Origin: Armillaria gallica
Taxonomy: Eukaryota; Basidiomycota; Agaricomycetes; Agaricales; Physalacriaceae
Reading direction: 5' to 3'
DNA length: 64,000 nt
Assembly: GCA_037576215.1 (NCBI GenBank)
Contig: JBANDB010000013.1
Location: 2,170,001 to 2,234,000 of the forward strand
This document shows, piece after piece, positions 1-9,025 of this stretch. The stretch's first letter is position 1; every line of letters starts with the position of its first letter. The notes beneath the pieces were generated by a model that saw only the letters and a program-made list of their open reading frames with translations, made no database searches and had not been told where the DNA came from. The position numbers and the translations under genes are program-made.

Positions 1-183
1 CTCGAACAAGCCCCAATTTGTTCTGAATGCTGCTTTCCATTTGTCACCATCCTTGATGCATACATTATTGTATCCCCATCAAACATTGAGTTTAGAGAAA
101 TACTTGGTGCCTCGTAATTTGTCCATTAGCTCCGAGATGAGAGGAAGGGGGTAATGGTTCTTGATTGTCATTTCATTGAGCTT

Positions 184-639
184 TCAATAGTCTTGTACTA
201 GCTGTAACTTGCCATCTTTCTTTTTTACAAAGAAGAAGGGTGATGCCATTGGAGATTTTGATGGTTGTATTCTCCCACTTGAAAGGTTCTCATCTAAGAA
301 CTTGTCAAGTTCCTCTTGTTCAGTATGATTAAGAGGATAGACTTTGCAGTCGAGGTTGGCACTTGCATTAGGAATGAGTTCGATTGCATGGTCCCATGTT
401 TTTGGTTCAGGGAGTTCATTGAAATTGTCTTTGTCAAACAAGTCGTTAAAATCTCTGCACCAGTCTGGGACCATTTCCTTGAATGTCTTGGTCTTTTTCT
501 CTACATTGGCTTTGGCAGCGAGGTCATTTGCATGATGTGTGCATATGAGAATGGCCTGTGTGAAGTCTACTGCAAGAATGGTTTCTCCCTTCTCTAGTTC
601 TTCATCCCACTTATCATCTGGGTCTGAGTCAGGAAGCAC
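184..639 (-). pseudogene. Ty3/gypsy pol fragment: protease-RT linker and RT N-terminus
   Basis: The 151-residue frame contains the conserved linker that precedes reverse transcriptase (the CKVYPLN region and the [10 protein letters not shown] region) and then the start of the RT fold, [11 protein letters not shown], ending at VQDY. That stretch is the RT motif 1 region. The frame is most similar to 62683-62997 and 62267-62686 in the right-hand element, from which it differs by scattered substitutions. Here linker and RT start are in one frame, while in the right-hand copy they are split by a frameshift. The catalytic YxDD box would lie beyond base 1 and cannot be checked. Confidence 0.85.
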
Positions 640-1065
640 AAATGGGTTTTTGCAACATTAACATCAGGCAAACATTAATTTTCTGGTTTTCCAATTGACA
701 AGTGGATTGTGCCTCACTAGCCAATCATGACCAAGAAAGATTTGTCAGTCACCTAATTCAGTGATGGCTAGATCTATTCATTCCATATGATCTCTGATCT
801 TGAGACAGATCTTAGTGTACTTGGTAATTGCTCCCTCTTGGTTTCTGGTTCCATTGGCATTGTAGACTGGAATTGGCATGGTGGTTGCATGAGTAGGAAT
901 GTTATGTTGCTCAATGAATGCTCAGTTGATGGCACTGCTAGTACATCTGCTGTCTACTAATGCAGAAGTGGAGACCTTGATAAGGTTTTCTAGAGTCTCG
1001 ATTTGGACGTTGACTACTAGATCCTTCTCGTTCCTGCTTAGTTTCCTGATGTATCGTTTTGGCTG
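640..1065 (-). pseudogene. Ty3/gypsy retropepsin region, inactivated
   Basis: The minus strand reads ALVDS-R-CTSSAIN, then a stop, then AFIE. This is the retropepsin active-site segment (normally D-S/T-G). The glycine codon is replaced by arginine (AGA, + strand 946-948), consistent with a G to A change, and would abolish catalysis. A TGA at 922-924 (on + as TCA) follows directly, and another TGA at 664-666 ends the domain. Both TGA codons sit at the same positions as TGA codons in the right-hand element (63346-63348 and 63088-63090). A CGA arginine codon is the likely ancestor in each case. Confidence 0.7.
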
Positions 1066-1862
1066 TCATAGTTCTTCCAACCACCAGAGAGTGTTGATTT
1101 GCGTCGCCTTCCTCATACCTTCAATCATTTCATCAACAACTTTCTCCACATGTGCCTTATGAATCCAATTCTTTAAAATTGCTTTTGCTTCTGACTCTGT
1201 CTTTGCTTCTACTATCCCGTGTAAGATCCATTCAGCTTCGAAAGGCCTGAGCCATTCATGTGGGACCTTCTCAGTTTTTGCACCAGAGCCCAAAGACTCG
1301 GCTACCATCAACTGGGTCACCTCAGGTGCTACAGGGGGTGTTAAATTAGTCTTCTCCCATCTTCGGAAGCTGGTATCATCTTCTTCATCAGGAATTTCTA
1401 CTATACTTACCTTAGGCATCTCCCACCTTGTTTGGGCCCCCTCGTTCCTGTTGGTAGGGGTCTCTTGCACAGGGTCAATTAAGTCCTTGGTCTTCACCAA
1501 AGCCCCTTGATGAATAAGAGATGTAGACTTTGGCATCCTTACAGTGATCTCCATTACCAGAGGAGGTTTAGCTGAAGCTATTCCCTCAAATCCTCCAGCA
1601 AGGCTGGAGCTCCATGGAGCTGTCTCATCAGGGGGGGCATTAGGTGCTTGTTCCCCTGCCCCATCTGGTCGAGCCATTATGATGGGTGTCACTATGGTAA
1701 GTGACTTGTCATTCAATGCTTTCACCTATGATGAGCTACTGGCTAAATGTTTAGCCAGTAGTTTGACTACTACAGTGTGCTGTACTGCTGATTCTTGCTT
1801 AGTTTCTGGTCTGGAAGTCGTAGCTGTGGGTATATTCGAATGCACATTGAAGAGACTCTGGT
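1066..1862 (-). pseudogene. Ty3/gypsy pol N-terminal linker segment
   Basis: The 219-residue frame 1066-1725 aligns with 63574-63933 in the right-hand element over the acidic EIPD-E/N-EDDTSF stretch and the block ending in SEAKAILKNWIHK. It lies between the zinc-knuckle gag and the protease, so it is the N-terminal spacer of the pol polyprotein rather than a host gene. Coding similarity appears to continue upstream to about 1862 across an in-frame TAG near 1726-1728. Beyond that the sequence changes abruptly to the unrelated insertion. Confidence 0.6.
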
Positions 1863-2225
1863 GTGCAGGCTAGAAATGCAACAGCATCGAAGACACTGAT
1901 CACACTCACACCCAACACTACACACACAAACCCTCAAAGTTCTTGGGAGGATATTATGTGATAGAAGCAGGTTGAAGCAAAACAACTAAACTCTCAGAAT
2001 ATATGATACACACGTATAGCAATAGCGCTCATAGGGTATCTAGATCTCTCTAAGTCCAAAGACTTTTATAACAAGAGGGGTGACAGATGTTGCTGGGCCT
2101 CAAGACAAAGTGTACTACAATACACAATTTGTCACCACACACCCACAAAACCCTCAATAACTCTCATGTGACACACACAGGTGACCACAAAGCACTTAAA
2201 CACACCCTAAACATGTCCACTCAAG

Positions 2226-2490
2226 CCACAGGATTTGAACCTACATGCTCAAGCTTCCAAACTGATCATAGATCCACAGGGTTTAAACCTATGTGATTCA
2301 GAGACACAATAACCAAATAAACCCCGTCCGACAAGCCAAAGGGTTTGAACCTCTGACACTTGTGGAAATGAGAACCCTCAAGCACACACTGATCAGACCA
2401 CAGGGTTTGAACCTGTGCTGCCTGTAACGCCACATGTTAAAGAAGGCCCCTGTACAAACACTAACCAGACCAAAGGGTTTGAACCTCTGC
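2226..2490 (-). repeat. Five degenerate ~62-bp repeats, each with a tRNA T-arm / B-box-like motif
   Basis: The motif GGRTTTRAACC on + occurs at 2231-2241, 2279-2289, 2341-2351, 2403-2413 and 2475-2485, at spacings of 48, 62, 62 and 72 bp. On the minus strand it reads GGTTCAAAYCC. The first copy fits the RNA polymerase III B-box consensus GGTTCRANTCC at every position, and the others miss it by one or two bases. The flanks pair (CACAGG/CCTGTG around the fourth copy), giving a short stem with a 7-base TTCAAAC loop as in a tRNA T-arm. No full cloverleaf, anticodon arm or A box was recognised, so these are not tRNA genes. Confidence 0.55.
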
Positions 2491-2756
2491 CACCTGTAGC
2501 ACCATGCATCACAAGAAGACCTCAAAACTCAAGAGTGTGTCTGCAATGACACAAATCTCTTATTCTCAGGTTAGAGCACAAGTCAACCAATCACTCAAAC
2601 AGTACACAAGTGCCATGTTAGCTTTCTACACCTCACACACTACTCAAGTCACTCAAATGTTATCAATAAAAGGTCTATTCTCACACTCAAAGCTACAAAC
2701 TAATCCCAAAGCTAGAGTGTTAAGCTGAGAGCTTTCGCACTCCAACCTGGGGGGTC

Positions 2757-3475
2757 TGAAACTTGTACACTATTACTATACTACAGTATTTATATATGAT
2801 ACACTCTACCAATTAATACAACCTTAAATAGTAACTCTTGGCTTGCAGAACTTCCTTTCCTGGGTGCCATACATGTCACCATAATCACGCCATTGCTTGG
2901 CACTTCTCAGAGCTCTGGCTCAGGGCCAGATCCTGGTCTCTCAGTTGCATGACATCAGTTAGCCACACTATCCACGCATACTGACATCACCTAGTATCTC
3001 CTCAGAGTTGTAGCCTAGTGTGCAACTCATCTTTATGGTAATAATATCTTTTAGTGATTTCCATGGTCTTCTGGGATCACCAGTTTCTAGTCTAGGCCTT
3101 GCACACATTGGCCAAAGTCAGAGACATCAGTCTTACTCCAACTCTAAACACTCTGAGGTCTAGAGCACTAGCTCCCAGCATGGCAGTGCCTTGTGCATCA
3201 TAGATCAAGGTTGCGCAAAGTATCAATTATCTCCTGAGCTTCGCTGGTTCTATTCTTAGCACACATCTTCTGTGCATTGTTAGTGTACTCAGTGTCAAGT
3301 GCTGGGGCTTTAGACTTAGTGTGACCCTTATGGTATGGCTCTACAGTTAAGCCTTGCACTCCACCAAGCATCACTCAAAGTACTTCATTGTCTGCACTTA
3401 GGACACTGCACTCTAAGGTATATCTCATTGCCTTGGTATCTAGATTTTATAAAATGTATGTATTGATACATTTCA
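2757..3475 (+). repeat. Candidate LTR (719 bp), TGAAA...TTTCA ends
   Basis: The segment begins TGAAACTTGTAC immediately after a purine tract (CCTGGGGGGTC) and ends GATACATTTCA, giving 5-bp terminal inverted repeats TGAAA/TTTCA with the usual TG...CA ends. Polypurine tract followed by TG is the junction expected at a 3' LTR. It has no coding frame. A second LTR was not found upstream, so the call rests on the junction and the ends only. Confidence 0.4.
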
Positions 3476-3605
3476 CAAAATTACATGTGTGAACATTTTT
3501 CAAGTGTGTCAGCATTATTTACTACAGAAGTGCTATGAGCCTGACTTGCAGGTATGATAGGCGCACCAGATGAAACTAAGTCCTTGGCCAGGTAAGTTGA
3601 ATCAT

Positions 3606-4262
3606 TTACTTCCTGGCATCGTCTTTTACCTCCTCAATCTTTGAGCTGGTTTTCTCCTCCATTGGATGCATGTGCCAGTAATAGTTGAGGCACTGCATGG
3701 CTTCTTCCCTGGATTTATGTGCATCAGGGCAGTTGTGCTTGAAGTGGCCAAGCTTGCCACATAGGAAACACTTTGCCGCTGCCTGTGCTGCATCAATATC
3801 CATTGGCACTCCACGCCCTCCGTATATTGTTCCTGTTGCCGTTTTCTTCTCCAGTGTGTATGTCGACATTTGACCACCCTTCTGGAGTGTGGTCATCTTC
3901 TGTGCCTGCGGTCTGGAGTTGATTCGTCTGGCCATAGTTCCTTCTGCCTTCTTGAGCCAGTAGTTATAGTCCATATGGAGTAAGCAAGCCTTCCATCTGT
4001 CATAGTCAGTTGGTACTTCTCTGTCAGCTGCATATATCATGTTCTTGCTGGTTTTGTGAGCAGCTTTCTTGATCTGTGCGAGCATTACCTGCTTGTTGTT
4101 GCACACCTCTGCATTGTATGCTAGTTCTTTGAACTTTTGGAAGAATTTGTCACTGTCGGGATAGCTTGACTGTCTGAGCTTCTCCCACTGCACATGCTTG
4201 ATCTGCATGTTGGCATCCTTCCAGAACCTCTTCTTTACTTCTGCCTTGAAGTTGGCATATGA
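3606..4262 (-). pseudogene. Ty3/gypsy Gag, C-terminal part with CCHC zinc knuckle
   Basis: The 200-residue frame from 4208 plus upstream codons to about 4262 is rich in basic and coiled-coil-type residues and carries one retroviral zinc knuckle, C-FL-C-GKLG-H-FKHN-C (CX2CX4HX4C), which binds genomic RNA in Gag. It ends with TAA at 3606-3608. Upstream it is interrupted at 4267 by the inverted-repeat element. The Gag frames on the two sides of that insertion are offset by a frameshift, so excision alone would not give one open frame. Confidence 0.8.
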
Positions 4263-4268
4263 GAGATA

Positions 4269-4901
4269 CAGTCATCACCCGGTCCTTTGTACACCACTAT
4301 TCCTTTGTACATTTGAATATAGCTTCTCTTTCTGATGTGTTGTGGTTCCAATTTTATTTTTATCTTATGGAGTATAATGCAGGCTATTATATCACCAAAA
4401 AAAATGAAGTCAGGAAGCCTTGTATCCGTCAGGAAAAAATCAAAGGTGGATGATATGAATTTTGGAAAAATACAAATACAGGATTACACAGGAGTGGGGG
4501 TACTGGGGTGCATAAATTGGTACATAAAAATTTTCTACCAGCCATAAGGACGGATTACTCCTGTGAAACCATGGGCCAGAGACTACTCGTTGTGGTGTTG
4601 TAGGCAAAACGAGCCAGAACCACTCTTCAGAGCCATGAGAAAGTAGTCCAAATCGGGAAATAGTGGCCCAAATTTAGCGCACGGAAACCGGTGTACAGAG
4701 GTCCCGATAACTGGTAAATTGGGACTTTCATCAAAAAAATTCAGCACACTATCAAATCATTATAGAATCACCCCAAAATCATAATTTATATTTTTAAACA
4801 TATCATTAACATTATGACATACTTTGCTGGATGAAAGGTGAATGAGGGAGACTTTCAAATCCACCGGAAATTTGCCTGTACATCAGACCAGGTGATGACT
4901 G
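4269..4901. mobile_element. 633-bp miniature inverted-repeat element, TA target duplication (Tc1/mariner-pogo type)
   Basis: The left end CAGTCATCACCCGGTC (4269-4284) is matched in inverted orientation by GACCAGGTGATGACTG (4886-4901), with further weak pairing to about 25 bp. Both ends are flanked by TA (4267-4268 and 4902-4903), the target duplication of Tc1/mariner/pogo elements, whose ends commonly begin CAGT. Gag coding similarity is present on both sides, which supports insertion into the gag gene. The interior has only short frames and no DDE transposase motifs, so it would depend on a transposase supplied elsewhere. Confidence 0.85.
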
Positions 4902-4905
4902 TATA

Positions 4906-6325
4906 GTTGATCCCCATCTGCATTGACTCCAAGTACCCGGGCTCCCAGTTCCCACCACTTCTGCACATCCCTATCAAATTGTGACATGCAAAAGATTACT
5001 TTATGCAGTGCATGGTGGAAGTGCTAGTTGAATAGAGAAAAGTGCATTTCGTACTGTGAAAAGAACTGGGAGATGTTGGTAGAACCTTCTGCAAAATCCC
5101 TGACTTCTTTTAGGATTTTGGGTTTGAAGTCATTGTACAGAGAGGTGTGTCCCTGTGTCAAAACCCAGGGAGCTGGTGGAGATGGTGATTTTCCTGGTGA
5201 TGGAAACCATGGCAGAGTCCATGACTGAGGCATGACAGGCAGTGATTGGGGTGGTTGAGTTGAGGGTTCATCAGGTGCTCCTGATGGCCCTGCTCCAGCA
5301 AATGGTACATATCCCTGACTGTACATCTCTGGGGGTCCTTCTCCTCTTTGGTAAGAGAAGGGCATTGTGATTGGTGCATGGGGGAGAAATCATGGTATTT
5401 CATCTAGCATTGGTTCCTGGATCTCGGTGTCTGGGGGTAGATCGATCACGATCTTTTGAAAGGGGCTAAGCACCCTCATTGGTGCTTCTGGGTGGATGTC
5501 ATTATAAAGGAGGCAGGCATATCAGCCAGCTTCTGCTTGTTAGATGTTGTCACAGGGGATATGTATACTGAAAAAATAGAAATAGTCAATCCCGGTGTCA
5601 GTGCTTGCCCACACTGGGCTGAATAGTAATTCATAGGCAAAATATCTAAATAAACTGTCATAGTCTGCATAAAACAATACTTCTGGCATCTGGGTGAGCT
5701 TTCTGGTTTCAAATAAGCAGATGGTGTCAGTTAGCATCATTGGTGAAGGGTTCAGGAGCTGTCTCAGAGAGGGGTTGGACCTCCTGGATTGGGGATACAT
5801 TAGGGCTTTCCCCATGGATCTCATTGATGTACTCTGTGCCGGAGAGTGGCTCTGTAGTGGTATCTGAGCTGTCTGTCTTGCTTGGCCACCTTCTAAATCT
5901 TTGTGACTCTGGGAATTGAGACTGGAGTGGCAGCTCAGTGACAGGATATCAGTAGGGGTTTGTTCGCCAAGCAGATCAATGAATCAGTCCTGCTCCTGCT
6001 GTGGGTTCTGGGTCTTGATAGAGAGGTTGGGATGATCCAGTGATGGGTTCTGGCTCTGGTGTGAGCTCCCTGTTTTGTACAGGCTGATCCCACTGGATGA
6101 CACTGGAATAGTCGTTTTGGAGGGGCTCTGTTCTACCAGGGAAGTAGGTGCTGAGGGGAATAGTAAGATTGTCCCAGAGGTTGTCCGGATCGAATGGGGT
6201 TGTGGATGATGCAGTTGGTACCCTTGCATTCCCATTACAATTGATGCTACCTGACTCAGGGGTGGGGGGCCTGCTGTAGTAGCTTGAGCCCAACTGGAAT
6301 TGTACAATTCGCTTGGCGAGGGCAT
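4906..6325 (-). pseudogene. Ty3/gypsy Gag, N-terminal part, fragmented
   Basis: The minus strand has a series of overlapping short frames (5976-6325, 5540-5824, 5024-5365) rich in Pro, Ser and Gln, followed by a more ordered block near 5024-5110 and 4910-4985 (FDRDVQKWW region). They lead in the same direction into the zinc-knuckle Gag at 3606-4262, so they are read as its disrupted N-terminal half. No single frame covers the stretch. Assignment rests on position and orientation, since Gag N-termini are poorly conserved. Confidence 0.5.
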
Positions 6326-6329
6326 CTTC

Positions 6330-7790
6330 GGAAAGAGGGGAGGGAGATTGAATGATGATGAGCCCCCAGGCTCTATATGCTCAGAATTCGCAGATTTTCC
6401 TTGCTAGTTAATGTTACCATATCTTCAATGGCCTTTCAGTAAACCAATCATTGCACACATGGCAATACCACTTTCACCCTATGTAAATCACTCCTTACAC
6501 ACTTTGCTATCCATCCCATCTCATTACACATCATAATTGCCGTATTTCATCACAGCAAGGTACCTTTGATCGACAATCATCCTAATACAGAATCGTCGCA
6601 TCACTCAGAAGCAACTAGTTGACACGCTCATTGATCACTTAATGAAAATGACATGATAGATGTGAGTACCCTCCCAGCTACAGCAACTACAGACCATGTT
6701 TACTAAGGCTGTTACTTCACCAAGGCCTCAAGAAAATGTTACCCCACATGTACTCCTCAGTACAATGACTATCACTCAGTAATCTGCAGCTAAACAGCAT
6801 CTAACAGTCCGTGCATCAGCAAAACTATATGGTTCTCATCCATACAAGGCAACATCGACAAGTTGCTGTTACTTTAGAAGCCAAAAGACCATATGTTGCC
6901 TACAATTTTTACAAAGCCAAGTCCTTACAGCCTTACTAAGTCTTGCATTAGTTACTCTATTTATAAATTTGTACTTTTAGTATAGAAACTAGCTAAAAAA
7001 CATAGTTATAGGGTAGTTCATCTCTAGTTGACCCCAGACTACATCAATTATCATCACGCACTAGTCTATTGCCAGTAAACCATGTTTATTCCCCGTTCTA
7101 TGGCAATATACAGTTTACCCCAGCATATTCTCGATTGCACGTCGACTCTTGAGCTCACCAGAGTTATTCCATGGTTTTTCACTGTGAAGAGTCCTTTGCT
7201 ACATGCTCTTCACTCTTAACACTATTGGTGCATGCTCATACTGTGCCAATACATGATCACTGCACCATACCTCATTCCCATTATCTGTTATAGGCCATCA
7301 TCATTTCACTTTCGCACCATGGGAGTTTTTACAGTTTCCCTTTCGCCATCATTATTGTTGCCCACTTGGGTAGTCTCTGAGCAGGCTTAGGATCATTTTC
7401 AGCCAGTTTTCATATAGTATCAGTCTCTTGAGTAGACTTGAAGGTTAGTTTGACATAGGATAGGATCATTTCAGTACCAGACCAGTTTCAACATTGACTC
7501 AGCACCATTGCATCATATAGGACCAGTATCATCACCAGTTTTCATAGTTCAATGTTTTCTCTCACCACACGCCATCTCCAACCATGTTTTCTCATTGCCT
7601 CATTCACTCATAGACTATTGCTGACTGTTTAGTCTATCTTCCATCATTCACCCCACTCAGATTACCATCATGCGACATTTTCTATTCTCATCTCGCATTT
7701 TCATATATGGATTTGTGGTATTCACATCATACCAGCTTCCATTCCCTCTCACTTCGAGAGAACCCTACCAGTGATGTGCTCTGTAATGGT
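6330..7790. other. No gene seen: pyrimidine-rich, CpG-poor sequence
   Basis: No open frame above 60 codons occurs here on either strand. The + strand is rich in CATCA and pyrimidine runs. By position it could hold the 5' leader and LTR of the left chromovirus, but I found no TGTTA...TAACA ends like those of the right-hand LTR. Confidence 0.4.
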
Positions 7791-7949
7791 GAGTGGCAAA
7801 TGGACTAGAGGCTGGCAATGAACATCAACAACACTAAATCTATCACAAACTCTACACTTATCACCAATGTATTGAATTTGGGCATTTCAAGTACGATAGA
7901 AGCACTCTGCAGACTTCAATAATCAAGGAAAGTTGTTTAAAGACATTTT

Positions 7950-9025
7950 ATTTCATTACTAGTAAGCTATACAAGTGTACTACTTGCACTAGCAGAGTTG
8001 GTAAGACACAATTGAATGAATAGTGACTCGACTTGAGCTACTGCGCTTGCTCTGACTGGGACTGCTTCAAACTAGTGGCTCTCTTGGCCCTATAATGTCT
8101 TACAAGTGAATAAACACTTGACTAGTCACTTTCTAGGCAGACTAGTGGTGCTCTTGACCTAAGAATAATACTTTAAACTTCAAGAACTTGCTTGAACTAA
8201 CTTTGAAACACTCTTGGCCTTTGCAGGACACAAAAGATTTCTCTAAGACACTTCTATTCACTCAATGCTATGGGTAACTTAGCGACTAGCAGCCGCTTCA
8301 TCAAGGTTAAGCACAAAAGCCTTTAATTGGGGCACTGGATACTGACTAGTAGGTCACAATTGCAGAGATGGCTTGCCTGAGCCGCATGTGTGCCTATTCT
8401 ACTACTTATATACTGACAAACAAGGTACAATCGAGATATAAATAACTGACTAGAGGGGTATTATTGATAAGGATTTCTTGGCTAGTCATGAATAATGGTG
8501 AATAATCATGCAATAGTTGGTCTAGAAATGGTCGCTTGCTGACTAGTGAGCCTAGGAGCTCTGCTAGTGGTTGTATTCCATGCCTGGGGCCCAGCGATGC
8601 TCCACTAGTGTCAAGGATAAATGACTAGCCAGGCAAGTGTGCCTGTAACAGCTGTCGATCATGATCAAAGGCACAGCCCAGCTATCCTAGTACTGATCGC
8701 AATGGATCTGTATCGCACTAGTCGGATCTGCCACAAGGTTAATCTGTTGCCAATTCATTTCTAAGTCCTGTTTTGAGATTGCCACATGACTAGTTAACCT
8801 GACTTAGGTGTTTATGCCCAGATTGGCTCACTAGTGACCAAACTTCACAAGATTTGTGTCCTCTGCCTCTTGTTTGGTGTGCTAGTCACATTATTTGTCC
8901 ACTAGTGGCCGTAGTTATTTAGCCCTGTTAGTATTCAAGTCACTAGTATGACCGGCTGGTAGATTTAACCCACTAGTGGTATCGTATCTAAGTCCTGGCT
9001 CTACTAGTCGCATACTAGTCTAACT
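7950..9025. repeat. ACTAGT palindrome cluster (15 copies in 1.06 kb)
   Basis: The hexamer ACTAGT occurs at 7958, 8071, 8121, 8141, 8345, 8542, 8604, 8717, 8789, 8830, 8901, 8942, 8972, 9003 and 9014 (first base of each). About one in 4 kb is expected by chance. Many copies extend to CACTAGTG or CTAGTGG, and there are further near matches (GCTAGTGG, GACTAGCC). Spacing is irregular, so this is not a simple tandem repeat. No gene lies within. Sequence after 9106 resembles that following the candidate LTR at 2757-3475, so the block may be a long LTR or leader of a related element. Confidence 0.6.

Larger units (their letters stand above)
1870..3475 (+). mobile_element. Nested LTR-retroelement-like insertion within the left chromovirus
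   Basis: Coding similarity to gag/pol stops near 1862 and resumes at about 3606 on the minus strand, so about 1.6 kb of foreign DNA lies between. It contains a run of short repeats (2226-2490), then a purine tract (GGGGGGT around 2750) directly followed by a TGAAA...TTTCA segment (2757-3475) that looks like an LTR in + orientation. I see no intact gag or pol frame, so this would be a 5'-deleted or internally deleted copy. I could not identify the target-site duplication. The sequence just after 3475 resembles that at 9106-9135, which suggests a second relative in the window. Confidence 0.4.
1..6400 (-). mobile_element. Left Ty3/gypsy chromovirus-type element, partial and nested
   Basis: Read on the minus strand this stretch gives gag (about 6325 down to 3606), a pol N-terminal linker, a retropepsin region and the start of reverse transcriptase, which runs off the window at base 1. 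The order gag-PR-RT is that of Ty3/gypsy elements. The RT and PR parts match the element at 59.3-64 kb closely, so both belong to one family. The copy is dead. It carries frameshifts and stops, has lost the glycine of the protease active site, and is split by an LTR-like insertion (about 1.87-3.48 kb) and a miniature inverted-repeat element (4269-4901). I could not find its 5' LTR in the 6.4-7.8 kb region. Base composition is AT-rich and CpG-poor. Confidence 0.8.

Noticed and set aside
2226..2490. tRNA genes
   Set aside because: T-arm-like motifs are present, but no anticodon arm, D arm or acceptor pairing could be folded at the correct spacing.
6330..7790. 5' LTR of the left chromovirus
   Set aside because: No TGTTA...TAACA ends or similarity to the LTR at 59308-59693 was found.
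7950..9025. CRISPR-like or tandem satellite array based on ACTAGT
   Set aside because: The spacing between hexamers is irregular and there is no longer repeat unit; the organism is also a fungus.
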